Source of the DNA: Streptomyces sp. NBC_00459
Lineage (GTDB): Bacteria > Actinomycetota > Actinomycetes > Streptomycetales > Streptomycetaceae
Reading direction: 5' to 3'
Length of the DNA: 64,000 nt
Assembly (NCBI RefSeq): GCF_036013955.1
Contig: NZ_CP107903.1
Span: 3,782,001-3,846,000, forward strand
This document shows positions 19,390-27,799 of this stretch, piece after piece. How positions within the stretch are numbered: the first letter of the stretch is position 1; the number at the start of each line of letters is the position of its first letter. The position numbers and the translations under genes were made by a program. The notes beneath the pieces were generated by a model. That model was not told the origin of the DNA. It made no database searches and saw only the letters and a list, made by a program, of their open reading frames with translations.

Positions 19390-19920
19390 TTACTCGGCAC
19401 CGCCCTGCTCGGCGAGCTTGACGCGAAGCGCTTCCGCGGTGCGGACGAACTTCGACGGAAGCGCCTGGAAGAGCGAGGCAGCCTGAGACTGCTTGCCCTT
19501 CATGGCGCCCGCCAGCTTGGCGAGCAGAACCTCGCGGGACTCGAGGTCCGCAAGCTTCTTGATCTCGTCGGCGGACAGCGCCTTACCGTCAAGGACACCG
19601 CCCTTGATGACGAGGTTCGGGTTGTCCTTGGCGAAGTCACGAAGACCCTTCGCCGACGTCACCGGGTCACCGGTGATGAAGGCAACCGCCGTCGGACCGT
19701 TGAACAGGTCGTCGAGCGTCGAGATCCCGGCCTCGTTGGCCGCGATCTTGGTCAGCGTGTTCTTCACCACGGCGTACTGGGCGTCTTCACCGAGCGAACG
19801 ACGCAGCGTCTTGAGCTGCGCCACGGTGAGACCCCGGTACTCGGTCAGCACAGCGGCGTTCGAGCTACGGAACTGGTCCGCGAGCTCGGCTACCGCGGCA
19901 GCCTTGTCGGGCCTTGCCAT
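19390..19920 (-). CDS. rplJ: 50S ribosomal protein L10
   Basis: 176 residues, starting MARPDKAAAVAELADQFRSS, with the conserved YRGLTVAQLKTLRRSL and a C-terminal helix that binds L7/L12 dimers. The start is preceded by GGAAGGAGGCC. Expression is probably autoregulated by L10 (with L7/L12) binding the leader RNA just upstream. Confidence 0.98.
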   Translation of the reverse strand: MARPDKAAAVAELADQFRSSNAAVLTEYRGLTVAQLKTLRRSLGEDAQYAVVKNTLTKIAANEAGISTLDDLFNGPTAVAFITGDPVTSAKGLRDFAKDNPNLVIKGGVLDGKALSADEIKKLADLESREVLLAKLAGAMKGKQSQAASLFQALPSKFVRTAEALRVKLAEQGGAE

Positions 19921-19970
19921 AAGCGTGGCCTCCTTCCGGGTGATGAGGACCGCTCAGAAGGAGACTGGGA

Positions 19971-20004
19971 AAACGAAACGCCCCGGCGCAGGCGCACGGG
20001 GCGT
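19971..20004 (-). terminator. Intrinsic-type hairpin in the rplJ leader
   Basis: On the minus strand ACGCCCCG pairs with CGGGGCGT (19978-20004) and is followed directly by TTTCGTTT (19971-19977). This looks like a true intrinsic terminator about 55 nt before the rplJ start. It may act as an attenuator controlled by the upstream L10-binding leader. Confidence 0.65.
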
Positions 20005-20029
20005 GAGCTCGACCAACCGAATTCCGTGA

Positions 20030-20150
20030 GCGGAGTCCGTCCGGGAGCACATCCACAGTCACACCTGCGCGGGTCGTCCGCAGTTCAGCGGATCCTTCGG
20101 CCACCAAGTCCTCTTACGAGCACAAGGCAACGACCAGCGGTCTTTGGCTT
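20030..20150 (-). ncRNA. L10 leader (ribosomal protein autoregulatory RNA)
   Basis: The stretch upstream of rplJ contains CCAAAGACCGCTGGTCGTTG and, further on, CTTGGTGGCCGAAGGATCCG. This resembles the kink-turn-containing L10-binding leader found upstream of rplJ in many bacteria. The boundaries are approximate. An unusual point is the terminator-like hairpin between this element and the rplJ ribosome site. A possible promoter TTGACG lies at 20178-20183. Confidence 0.6.
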
Positions 20151-20189
20151 CTGGACGAGAGTACGTGAGGGCGTCCCCGTCAAGCAAAT

Positions 20190-20255
20190 CCGCGCCCCTG
20201 CAAGGGGCGCGGGGAACTGCGCGACAAGCCCCCACGGCCCCGCAGACAAAAGAAC
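20190..20255. repeat. Second type of Streptomyces intergenic element, with hairpin
   Basis: CCGCGCCCCT (20190-20199) pairs with AGGGGCGCGG (20203-20212) around GCA. It is followed by GGGAACTGCGCGACAAGCCC and CCCACGGCCCCGCAG. I recognise this as a block that recurs between Streptomyces genes. The hairpin may terminate the lipoprotein transcript arriving on the minus strand. Recognition is from memory, not a search. Confidence 0.65.
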
Positions 20256-20274
20256 CGCGCACCCACCGCAGGCT

Positions 20275-21114
20275 CTAACCGGCCTGCCCACCCTTCATCA
20301 TCTCCGCCAGGTCCGCGACATCCTTCGCAGCCGGCGCAGCAATACTCACCGGCTTGTTGAAGTCGTCGAAGGTGATGGTCATGTCGAGGGGGCCCTTGTC
20401 GGCCGCGCCGCGCATCCGGAACTGCTTGGTGATGTCACCCTCGCCGATCCACATGTCCATCGTGAACTTGTCGATGCCCATCTTCTCGTACTGCTCAAGG
20501 CTCTTCTCGCGCTGCTCGCGGGTCACCTTGGTCTGCGACTTGAGGGAGTCCCGGAACTGGTCGAGGGTGACCGTGCCCTGGTAGTGGGTGGTCTTCACCC
20601 CGTCCACGGTCTCCTTGCCGACCTCCTTCACGTCCTTGGAGCCGGTGAGGAAGGTGGACTCCTGGGCGGGGTTCTTGTCGGCCTGGCCCGCGGCCCCGAG
20701 GGACCCGCCCGCGCCGCCCAGCGCGCCCATGTCGAACTTGATCCAGCTCTTGCCGTCCATCTCCTTGGCGGCTGCCGCGCCGCCGCCTATGAACATCGCC
20801 TTGTCGACGAGCCGGATCTCGGCGGTGCCGTCCGCGCCCTTGTCGAGGGCGGTGATCTTCATGCTCATCGCCACGTCGGGCTTGAGGCGCATCTTGGCCT
20901 CGGCCTTGACGCGGCCCTCCTCCGGCGTCTTGCCGGTCATCCGGTAGCTGAGGGAGGTGATGTCCTCCACGTTCTTCGCCGCCTTGGCGACAGCCGCCGC
21001 CGGCGTCATCTTCGGCGACTCCTCCGAAGCCCCCTTGGAACAGGCGACAGCACCCGTGCCGATGAGCAGCACAGCGAGGCCTGCGGTTCCCGCACGTACA
21101 ACAGAAGCAGCCAT
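20275..21114 (-). CDS. Putative lipoprotein, LppX/LprG-like (copy A)
   Basis: 279 residues from the ATG at 21112-21114, which has GGGGG about 5 nt upstream. A frame from 21141 would add nine residues. The signal peptide MAASVVRAGTAGLAVLLIG leads to a lipobox-like AVAC, so export and lipidation are expected. The mature part contains SLSYRMTGKTPEEGRVKAEA and ETVDGVKTTHYQGTVTLDQF, as in LolA/LprG-fold lipoproteins that bind acyl chains. The neighbour upstream encodes a paralogue. The exact ligand is unknown. Confidence 0.8.
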   Translation of the reverse strand: MAASVVRAGTAGLAVLLIGTGAVACSKGASEESPKMTPAAAVAKAAKNVEDITSLSYRMTGKTPEEGRVKAEAKMRLKPDVAMSMKITALDKGADGTAEIRLVDKAMFIGGGAAAAKEMDGKSWIKFDMGALGGAGGSLGAAGQADKNPAQESTFLTGSKDVKEVGKETVDGVKTTHYQGTVTLDQFRDSLKSQTKVTREQREKSLEQYEKMGIDKFTMDMWIGEGDITKQFRMRGAADKGPLDMTITFDDFNKPVSIAAPAAKDVADLAEMMKGGQAG

Positions 21115-21167
21115 GATTCCCCCAAGGAACACTGCGAACACACGGTCGATTCACAGAGACCGTGAGC

Positions 21168-22079
21168 CTAACCCGGTGGGGCGGATGAGGCTTCCGAATT
21201 CCCCAACAGGTCCTTGAAGTCCGCGGTGTCCCCGGCGTCCGGCGCCGCGACCGCCGCCTTCACTCCGTACGCGCTGTAGTACGCCGTCGAGGACATCCGC
21301 CCGCTCGACAGCTCGCCCCGCTCGACCTTCTTGACCAGCAGATTCCGGTCGTTGACCCAGATGTCGACCGTCTCGGTGGTGACACCGGCCTGGACGAGCT
21401 GCTCCTTGAGGGCGGAGTCGGCGAGGGCGGCCACCTCCACCGCGCCCGAGTAGTGCGTCGTACGCTCCCCGCGCACCGTCTCCGTCCCGGCCCTGCGGAC
21501 GTCGCCCGAGGCCAGCAGGAGCTTGACCGGCTGGATCGGGGCGGTGTTGCGCAGCTGGTCCTTCAGATACGTCCCCGAGCCGCCGGGCAGGTCGGCCAGG
21601 TCGTCGTAGTCGTACCTGATCCAGTGCTTGCCTCGCATCCGGGCGGCGAACTTGTCGCCGACCTTGGCGTAATAGGCGTCGGGCAGCAGCCTGGCCTCCA
21701 TGGAGGAGCTGTTGAGCGCCCGCATGGACTCGGCCAGCTCTCCCCCGGTGTACGTGATGCTGAGCCTGCCCACCGGCTCACCGGCCCAGCCGAGAACGCC
21801 GGCCGTCCGCATGGAGAGCAGGTCACCCATGACGGAGGAGGAGCTGACCCGGGCGGAACCGGCCAGGTCGGTGGCCTTCTCGACGGCGTGCAGGGCGGCG
21901 GCCGTACGGGCGTCGAGGCGGTCCGCGCCCCGGGTCTGCTCGGCGCCCCCGTCGTCGGGTTCACCGGAGAAACTGCACGCGGACATCGTCGCGCCCACCG
22001 CGACCAGCACGGCGGTGACCACGACCGGCCGGACTCCCCGCCGCAGGCCCCGTATGCCCCGTACGCCGCTGTCCCTCAT
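21168..22079 (-). CDS. Putative lipoprotein, LppX/LprG-like (copy B)
   Basis: 303 residues. A basic N-terminus (RGIRGLRRGVRPVVV) and hydrophobic segment end in the lipobox-like MSAC. The body shares with copy A the pattern GKHWIRYDYDDL / TETVRGERTTHYSGAVEVAA / TETVDIWVNDRNLLVKKVER, pointing to an old tandem duplication. It lies between rplA and rplJ on the same strand, separated from rplA by a strong terminator, so it probably has its own promoter. Confidence 0.8.
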   Translation of the reverse strand: MRDSGVRGIRGLRRGVRPVVVTAVLVAVGATMSACSFSGEPDDGGAEQTRGADRLDARTAAALHAVEKATDLAGSARVSSSSVMGDLLSMRTAGVLGWAGEPVGRLSITYTGGELAESMRALNSSSMEARLLPDAYYAKVGDKFAARMRGKHWIRYDYDDLADLPGGSGTYLKDQLRNTAPIQPVKLLLASGDVRRAGTETVRGERTTHYSGAVEVAALADSALKEQLVQAGVTTETVDIWVNDRNLLVKKVERGELSSGRMSSTAYYSAYGVKAAVAAPDAGDTADFKDLLGNSEASSAPPG

Positions 22080-22133
22080 CCGTAACCAACCCCCTCGTAC
22101 ACCCCGTGATCTTCACGCTAACCCCTCGGTACG

Positions 22134-22174
22134 ACAACGGGCCCCGCACCTCGAAAGGTTGCGGGGCCCGTCGT
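22134..22174 (-). terminator. Terminator after rplA
   Basis: A long GC-rich hairpin: ACGGGCCCCGC-ACCT, loop CGAA, AGGT-TGCGGGGCCCGT, extended by ACGAC/GTCGT on the outside. It separates the ribosomal protein operon from the lipoprotein genes. It has no clear T-run on the minus strand, as is common in Streptomyces. Confidence 0.8.
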
Positions 22175-22213
22175 ACGAACGCGTACGCGCGGCTACCGGG
22201 GTGAGCGGGAGGC

Positions 22214-22939
22214 TCAGACGGCGGCCGGGTCCTCCTCGACGAGGAGGTTGCGGGTGCGGTTGGGGTCGAGCGGAACACCGGGGCCGATCGTCGTGCTGAC
22301 GGCGGCCTTCTTGATGTAACGGCCCTTGGCGGCGGACGGCTTCAGACGGAGGATCTCCTCCAGCGCGGCGCCGTAGTTCTCCACCAGCTTGGTGTCGTCG
22401 AACGACGTCTTGCCGATGATGAAGTGCAGGTTCGAGTGCTTGTCGACGCGGAACTCGATCTTGCCGCCCTTGATCTCGGTCACGGCCTTGACCACGTCCG
22501 GGGTCACGGTGCCCGTCTTCGGGTTCGGCATCAGACCACGCGGGCCGAGGACGCGGCCGAGGCGGCCGACCTTGCCCATGAGGTCCGGGGTGGCGACGAC
22601 GGCGTCGAAGTCCAGACGGCCCTTCGCCACCTCGTCGATCAGTTCGTCGGAGCCGACGATGTCGGCGCCCGCGGCGGTCGCGGCCTCGGCACGGTCACCG
22701 GTCGCGAAGACCAGGACCCGGGCGGTCTTACCGGTGCCGTGCGGGAGGTTCACGGTGCCACGGACCATCTGGTCGGCCTTGCGCGGGTCTACACCCAGGC
22801 GGAAGGCGACCTCGACGGTGCCGTCGAACTTGCTCGTGGAGGTCTCCTTGGCGAGACGGACGGCCTCGAGCGGGGCGTAGAGCTTGTCCCGGTCGATCTT
22901 GGCGTCCGCAGCGCGGAGAGACTTGCTGCGCTTGCTCAC
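22214..22939 (-). CDS. rplA: 50S ribosomal protein L1
   Basis: 241 residues from the GTG at 22937-22939 (MSKRSKSLRAADAKIDRDKL), preceded by AGGAGCAGAA. An upstream ATG in the same frame (22996) has no support. It contains the L1 signature around RVLGPRGLMPNPKTGTVT. L1 forms the mobile E-site stalk and in other bacteria represses the L11-L1 operon. It lies 85 bp downstream of rplK. Confidence 0.97.
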   Translation of the reverse strand: MSKRSKSLRAADAKIDRDKLYAPLEAVRLAKETSTSKFDGTVEVAFRLGVDPRKADQMVRGTVNLPHGTGKTARVLVFATGDRAEAATAAGADIVGSDELIDEVAKGRLDFDAVVATPDLMGKVGRLGRVLGPRGLMPNPKTGTVTPDVVKAVTEIKGGKIEFRVDKHSNLHFIIGKTSFDDTKLVENYGAALEEILRLKPSAAKGRYIKKAAVSTTIGPGVPLDPNRTRNLLVEEDPAAV

Positions 22940-23024
22940 TTCTGCTCCTGATGTTGTTCCGAGGAGTCGTGGTACGGACCGAGCAGGTCCTGCCACGCAC
23001 TGCTTAAGGCTTACGAGGTGGGGC

Positions 23025-23459
23025 TCAGCCCTCGACCGTGATGCCCATCGAACGGGCGGTGCCGGCGATGATCTTCGACGCGGCGTCCAGGTCGTTGGCG
23101 TTCAGGTCGGGAAGCTTGGTCGTGGCGATCTCACGGACCTGCGCCTCGGTGATCTTGGCGACCTTGGTCTTGTGCGGCTCGCCAGAGCCCTTCTCGACAC
23201 CCGCGGCCTTGAGGATCATCTTCGCGGCCGGCGGCGTCTTGGTGATGAAGGTGAAGGAGCGGTCTTCGTAGACCGTGATCTCCACCGGGATCACCCAGCC
23301 ACGCTGCGACTCGGTCGCGGCGTTGTAGGCCTTGCAGAACTCCATGATGTTGACGCCGTGCTGGCCGAGCGCGGGCCCGACCGGCGGGGCGGGGTTGGCC
23401 GCTCCGGCGTTGATCTGGAGCTTGATGAGCCCCGTGACCTTCTTCTTCTTGGGAGGCAT
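23025..23459 (-). CDS. rplK: 50S ribosomal protein L11
   Basis: 144 residues, starting [20 protein letters not shown]. It has the N-terminal [20 protein letters not shown] region that contacts the GTPase-associated centre and thiopeptide antibiotics, then the rRNA-binding C-terminal domain. It is the first gene of the rplK-rplA pair, 190 bp downstream of nusG. Confidence 0.98.
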
Positions 23460-23566
23460 TGCTCTCTCCGGGTCCTAGTGAGAGTTTTCAGCCCCCTTTC
23501 CGGATCATCCGGACGGAGGCATACCGCACAACGATAACGGGTATCCATGCGCGGCCAAAAACCGAG

Positions 23567-23625
23567 CAGGTCAGACCGTCCCCCGCAAGCGGGAGGTGCC
23601 CCCAGTAGGAGCATGGTCTGACCTG
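23567..23625 (-). promoter_or_regulatory. Complex hairpin between nusG and rplK
   Basis: CAGGTCAGACC (23567-23577) pairs with GGTCTGACCTG (23615-23625), enclosing a smaller CCCGC/GCGGG hairpin. It sits about 110-170 nt before rplK. It could be a terminator after nusG or the start of the rplK leader; an L1-binding site in this leader would fit other bacteria but I cannot confirm one. Confidence 0.6.
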
Positions 23626-23650
23626 GTCGGAGGCATCTGTTCCAGAAGTG

Positions 23651-24514
23651 CTAGTTCTTCTGGATCTGGTCGAACGACAGCTCGACCGGGGTCTCGCGGC
23701 CGAAGATCTCGACGAGGCCCTTGACCTTCTTCGAGTCGGCGTTGATCTCGTTGATGGTCGCCTGCAGCGTCGCGAACGGGCCGTCGGTGACGGTGACCGA
23801 GTCGCCGACCTCGAAGTCCAGCACCTGGACCTCGAGCTTGCGGGACGGAGCCGGCCTGCCCTCGGCCTCGGCGGCCTCACGGGCGGCCTTCTCCTCGGCC
23901 TCCGGCGCGAGCATCTTGACGATCTCGTCCAGGGTCAGCGGGTACGGGTCGTACGCGTTGCCCACGAAGCCGGTGACACCGGGGGTGTTGCGGACGACGC
24001 CCCAGGACTCGTTCGTCAGGTCCATGCGGACGAGAACGTATCCGGGAAGCTTGTTCTGGCGGACCGTCTTGCGCTCGCCGTTCTTGATCTGGGCGACCTC
24101 TTCCTGCGGCACCTCGGCCTGGAAGATGAAGTCCTCGACGTTGAGCGAGACGGCACGCTGTTCGAGGTTGGTCTTCACACGGTTCTCGTAACCGGCGTAC
24201 GTGTGGATGACGTACCACTCACCGGGGAGCGTGCGCAGTTCCTCGCGGAGGGCCTCGACGGGGTCGACGGGCTCGGCCTCTTCCTCGACCTCTTCGGCCT
24301 CGACGAGCTCTTCGTCCTCGTCGGCATCGGCCTCGGTGACGTCGGCGTCCTCATCGTCCTCGATGTGGACGGCGTCTTCCTCGGCGGGCTCCCCCACGGC
24401 GGCGTCCGCAGCGTCCACCTCGTCCTCGACCTCGTCAACGCCCTCGACGATGTCGAGCTCGTCATCCACGGACTCGTCCGGCACGATGGCGTCGTTCAGG
24501 TTCGGGTCAGACAC
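23651..24514 (-). CDS. nusG: Transcription termination/antitermination factor NusG
   Basis: 287 residues, about 100 longer than E. coli NusG because of an acidic N-terminal extension (for example DDEDADVTEADADEDEELVE), a known actinobacterial feature. The NGN domain starts near PGEWYVIHTYAGYENRVKTN and includes PGYVLVRMDL and VGNAYDPYPL. The C-terminal KOW domain reads GDSVTVTDGPFATLQATINE. It couples RNA polymerase to ribosome or Rho. It lies 77 bp after secE with a hairpin between. Confidence 0.96.
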   Translation of the reverse strand: MSDPNLNDAIVPDESVDDELDIVEGVDEVEDEVDAADAAVGEPAEEDAVHIEDDEDADVTEADADEDEELVEAEEVEEEAEPVDPVEALREELRTLPGEWYVIHTYAGYENRVKTNLEQRAVSLNVEDFIFQAEVPQEEVAQIKNGERKTVRQNKLPGYVLVRMDLTNESWGVVRNTPGVTGFVGNAYDPYPLTLDEIVKMLAPEAEEKAAREAAEAEGRPAPSRKLEVQVLDFEVGDSVTVTDGPFATLQATINEINADSKKVKGLVEIFGRETPVELSFDQIQKN

Positions 24515-24552
24515 GGTGGCTGCTTCTTCCTGGATACATGTGGGTGGAACAT

Positions 24553-24584
24553 GCGAAAGGGGCGCCGCACCCGGCGCCCTTCGC
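24553..24584 (-). terminator. Hairpin between secE and nusG
   Basis: GCGAA plus GGGCGCC (24553-24566, with a two-base bulge) pairs with GGCGCCC plus TTCGC (24573-24584). It may attenuate or process the secE-nusG transcript. The call rests only on base pairing. Confidence 0.5.
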
Positions 24585-24591
24585 TCTTGGC

Positions 24592-24879
24592 TCAGCCGAA
24601 GACGTACTTGGCGGCTTTGTCGAGGCCAAAGTCAATCACAGTCACCAGGCCGATCATGACGATCACAAAGACGATCACCACGGTCGTGTACGTCGTCAGC
24701 TGGTTGCGCGTGGGCCAGACGACCTTGCGGAGCTCCGCGACAATCTGGCGGTAGAAAACCGCGAGACGCTTCAGCGGGCCCTTCTTGGCGCGCTTACCGC
24801 CCTTACGAGTCTTCTTGTCCGACTCGGGCGCCTCATCCTGGGCATCAGGCATATCGATGGAGCCCACGGCGTCCGCCAT
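24592..24879 (-). CDS. secE: Protein translocase subunit SecE
   Basis: 95 residues. The N-terminus is charged and variable (KKTRKGGKRAKKGPLKRLAV). The conserved amphipathic and single membrane helix follow (FYRQIVAELRKVVWPTRNQL, then VVIVFVIVMIGLVTVIDFGL). It is the essential partner of SecY. The place between tRNA-Trp and nusG is the usual actinobacterial order. Confidence 0.95.
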   Translation of the reverse strand: MADAVGSIDMPDAQDEAPESDKKTRKGGKRAKKGPLKRLAVFYRQIVAELRKVVWPTRNQLTTYTTVVIVFVIVMIGLVTVIDFGLDKAAKYVFG

Positions 24880-24988
24880 TCGTCCTCACCTGTTCCCGGG
24901 TCGTGGCCGTGCCGCGCCCGGTCTGAGCCGCACGGCGATGCATTGCAGTACGTACATGCGCACACCGCCTGGTGAAAGGCGCGTGTAG

Positions 24989-25061
24989 CAGGGCCGGAGG
25001 GACTTGAACCCCCAACCGCTGGTTTTGGAGACCAGTGCTCTACCAATTGAGCTACGACCCT
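24989..25061 (-). tRNA. tRNA-Trp (CCA)
   Basis: A 73-nt cloverleaf on the minus strand: acceptor AGGGTCG pairs with CGGCCCT (one G-U), the D-arm is TAGCTCAATTGGTAGAGC, the anticodon loop is CTCCAAA within CTGGT/ACCAG, and the T-loop is TTCAAGT. The discriminator is G and CCA is not encoded. It lies about 110 bp upstream of secE. Confidence 0.97.
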
Positions 25062-25357
25062 TTGTGGTTACTCCAACGTACCGTACTCGTCCGGATGCAG
25101 GGTGTGCACCGAATAAGCGCGGGCCGGTGAAGGCCAACGAGGTGAGAGTGTACGTGCTTCGGAGCCGGTCGTCGAACAGAAAGCGCCCGCCGGGCCGTTG
25201 CGGGCGGAAGATCGCCCAGCCCAGGTGTCGGATCCGGACGCTTGTTCAGCCGTCGACCCTGCCTGGTGACCGTCCGCCGTTCCCGTAGGTGGTCCGGGCT
25301 GACCAATAGGTGAAACCCGTGTGCCGGGGAGGTTTCCGGTCTGAAACGATGGGCACC
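25062..25357. other. Divergent region between tRNA-Trp and aminotransferase
   Basis: About 300 bp without a supported gene; the small open frames lack ribosome sites. It should hold the divergent promoters of tRNA-Trp and the aminotransferase. GGGGAGG at 25327-25333 is too far from the aminotransferase start to be a ribosome site. Confidence 0.5.
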
Positions 25358-26584
25358 ATGAGCGCTGCAACCCCTTCCACCGCGCGCCGGGTCTCCGCCC
25401 GAGTCGGCGCGATCTCCGAGTCCGCCACCCTCGCCGTGGACGCCAAGGCCAAGGCCCTGAAGGCCGCCGGGCGCCCGGTGATCGGCTTCGGCGCCGGTGA
25501 GCCGGACTTCCCGACCCCGGACTACATCGTCCAGGCCGCCGTCGAGGCCTGCTCGAACCCCAAGTACCACCGCTACACGCCGGCCGGCGGTCTGCCCGAG
25601 CTGAAGGCCGCGATCGTCGCCAAGACGCTCCGCGACTCGAACTACGAGGTGGACGCCTCCCAGGTCCTGGTGACCAACGGCGGCAAGCAGGCCATCTACG
25701 AGGCGTTCGCCGCGATCCTCGACCCGGGCGACGAGGTCATCGTCCCGGCCCCGTACTGGACGACGTACCCGGAGTCGATCCGTCTCGCCGGCGGTGTCCC
25801 GGTCGAGGTCGTCGCGGACGAGACCACCGGCTACCGGGTCAGCGTGGAGCAGCTGGAGGCGGCCCGTACCGAGCGGACGAAGGTCGTCCTGTTCGTCTCC
25901 CCCTCGAACCCGACCGGCGCGGTCTACAGCGCCGAGGACACCGAGGCGATCGGCCGCTGGGCCGTGGAGCACGGTCTGTGGGTGCTGACGGACGAGATCT
26001 ACGAGCACCTCGTCTACGGCGACGCGAAGTTCACCTCGCTCCCCGCGATCCTCCCCGAGCTGCGCGACAAGTGCATCGTGGTCAACGGTGTCGCCAAGAC
26101 GTACGCCATGACGGGCTGGCGGGTCGGCTGGATCATCGGCCCGAAGGACGTCGTCAAGGCCGCGACGAACCTCCAGTCGCACGCGACGTCCAACGTGTCG
26201 AACGTGGCCCAGGTCGCCGCCCTCGCCGCCGTCTCCGGGAACCTGGACGCCGTCGCGGAGATGCGCGTGGCCTTCGACCGCCGCCGCCACACCATCGTGC
26301 GGATGCTCAACGAGATCGACGGTGTGATCTGCCCGGAGCCCGAGGGCGCCTTCTACGTCTACCCGTCGGTGAAGGCCCTGCTGGGCAAGGAGATCCGCGG
26401 CAAGCGCCCGCAGGACTCGGTCGAGCTGGCCGCGCTGATCCTGGACGAGGTCGAGGTGGCCGTCGTACCCGGTGAGGCGTTCGGCACACCGGGCTACCTG
26501 CGCCTGTCGTACGCCCTGGGCGACGAGGACCTCGTCGAGGGCGTCAGCCGCATGCAGAAGCTGCTGGCCGAGGCGACGGACTGA
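25358..26584 (+). CDS. aspC: Pyridoxal-phosphate aspartate/aromatic aminotransferase
   Basis: 408 residues, fold type I aminotransferase. PLP-site features are GGKQAI (109-113), Tyr133 in APYWTTYPES, SPSNPTGAVY (181-190), TDEIYEHLVY (211-220) and the Schiff-base lysine in VAKTYAMTGWRVGW (Lys247). GTGEPDF-like FGAGEPDFPTP is near the N-terminus. The ATG at 25358 begins SAATPSTARRVSARVGAISE, the usual start. An ATG nine bases earlier and a longer frame from 25310 are less likely. No good SD is seen, so it may be leaderless. Role: aspartate/oxaloacetate transamination; substrate range not readable from sequence. Confidence 0.9.
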   Translation: MSAATPSTARRVSARVGAISESATLAVDAKAKALKAAGRPVIGFGAGEPDFPTPDYIVQAAVEACSNPKYHRYTPAGGLPELKAAIVAKTLRDSNYEVDASQVLVTNGGKQAIYEAFAAILDPGDEVIVPAPYWTTYPESIRLAGGVPVEVVADETTGYRVSVEQLEAARTERTKVVLFVSPSNPTGAVYSAEDTEAIGRWAVEHGLWVLTDEIYEHLVYGDAKFTSLPAILPELRDKCIVVNGVAKTYAMTGWRVGWIIGPKDVVKAATNLQSHATSNVSNVAQVAALAAVSGNLDAVAEMRVAFDRRRHTIVRMLNEIDGVICPEPEGAFYVYPSVKALLGKEIRGKRPQDSVELAALILDEVEVAVVPGEAFGTPGYLRLSYALGDEDLVEGVSRMQKLLAEATD

Positions 26585-26615
26585 ACCCTGTACGGAACCT
26601 CGTACAGAACCTCGT

Positions 26616-26663
26616 GAGACGAGTGGGCCGCTTCCCTTCGGGGAGGCGGCCTTCTCTCGTCTC
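26616..26663 (+). terminator. Terminator after aminotransferase
   Basis: An 11-bp stem GGCCGCTTCCC (26626-26636), tetraloop TTCG and GGGAGGCGGCC (26641-26651) is nested in an outer GAGACGAG/CTCGTCTC pair (26616-26623, 26656-26663). It is a strong, typical Streptomyces terminator. Confidence 0.85.
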
Positions 26664-26745
26664 TCGGTACGAGCGTCAGTGCGAGCAAGACCACGTTCAG
26701 GGAAAGCGCTACCGATACGAGCCGGACGTACGGCAGGATCCGAGA

Positions 26746-27777
26746 ATGGAGCACGTACGTGATGTCTCTGAACTGCCGAAAGCCCATCTGCATCTGCACT
26801 TCACCGGGTCGATGCGGTCCGCGACCCTGCTGGAACTGGCCGACAAGTACGGTGTGCGGCTGCCCGAGGCGCTGACCGACGCCCTCACCAGTGGCGAGCC
26901 GCCGAAACTCCGGGCGACCGACGAGCGGGGCTGGTTCCGCTTCCAACGGCTGTACGACGCGGCCCGGTCCTGTCTGCGGGAGCCCGAGGACATCCAGCGG
27001 CTGGTCCGCGAGGCCGCCGAGGAGGACGCGAAGGACGGCTCGGGCTGGCTGGAGATCCAGGTCGACCCGACGTCGTACGCCCCTCGTCTGGGTGGTCTCA
27101 TCCCGGCGCTGGAGATCATCCTGGACGCGGTGGAGACCGCGGGCCGGGAGACCGGGATCGGGATGCGGGTCCTGGTGGCCGCGAACCGGATGAAGCACCC
27201 CCTGGACGCGCGCACGCTGGCCCGCCTCGCCGTGCGGTACGCGGACCGGGGTGTCGTGGGCTTCGGGCTCTCGAACGACGAACGGCGGGGCATGGCCCGG
27301 GACTTCGACCGGGCCTTCGCCATCGCGCGCGAGGGGGGTCTGCTGTCGGCCCCGCACGGCGGCGAGCTGACGGGACCGTCATCGGTCCGCGACTGTCTGG
27401 ACGACCTGCACGCGACCCGGATCGGCCACGGGGTGCGGGCGGCGGAGGACCCGCGCCTGTTGAAGCGCCTCGCGGACCGCCAGATCACCTGCGAGGTGTG
27501 CCCGGCGTCGAACGTCGCCCTGGGGGTGTACGAGAAGCCCGAGGACGTGCCGTTGCGCAAGCTCTTCGAGGCCGGTGTGCCGCTGGCGCTGGGCGCCGAC
27601 GACCCGCTGCTGTTCGGCTCACGGCTCGCGGCCCAGTACGAGATCGCCCGCGAGTACCACGCCTTCACGGACGCGGAACTGGCCGAACTGGCCCGCCAGT
27701 CGGTGCGCGGTTCGGCGGCACCCGAGGGCGTACAGACGAAGCTCCTGGCGGGGATCGACGACTGGCTGACCTCGTAG
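26746..27777 (+). CDS. add: Adenosine deaminase family protein
   Basis: 343 residues from ATG 26746, with AGGA 8 nt upstream. Metal and active-site motifs of the family are complete: KAHLHLHFTGS near the N-terminus (two zinc His), PHGGELTG (His, Glu), ATRIGHGVRA, PASNVALG and LGADDPLLFG (Asp-Asp). The enzyme converts adenosine to inosine in purine salvage. Closely related adenine or aminofutalosine deaminases cannot be excluded. It is convergent with murB, 22 bp apart. Confidence 0.88.
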   Translation: MEHVRDVSELPKAHLHLHFTGSMRSATLLELADKYGVRLPEALTDALTSGEPPKLRATDERGWFRFQRLYDAARSCLREPEDIQRLVREAAEEDAKDGSGWLEIQVDPTSYAPRLGGLIPALEIILDAVETAGRETGIGMRVLVAANRMKHPLDARTLARLAVRYADRGVVGFGLSNDERRGMARDFDRAFAIAREGGLLSAPHGGELTGPSSVRDCLDDLHATRIGHGVRAAEDPRLLKRLADRQITCEVCPASNVALGVYEKPEDVPLRKLFEAGVPLALGADDPLLFGSRLAAQYEIAREYHAFTDAELAELARQSVRGSAAPEGVQTKLLAGIDDWLTS

Positions 27778-27799
27778 CCCTGGGGTCCCCAGGGGATTC

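Noticed and set aside
20178..20183. Promoter for rplJ with TTGACG as -35
   Set aside because: The -10 candidates (TCTCGT at 17 nt, TACTCT at 14 nt) are poor or badly spaced, so I did not list it as a feature.
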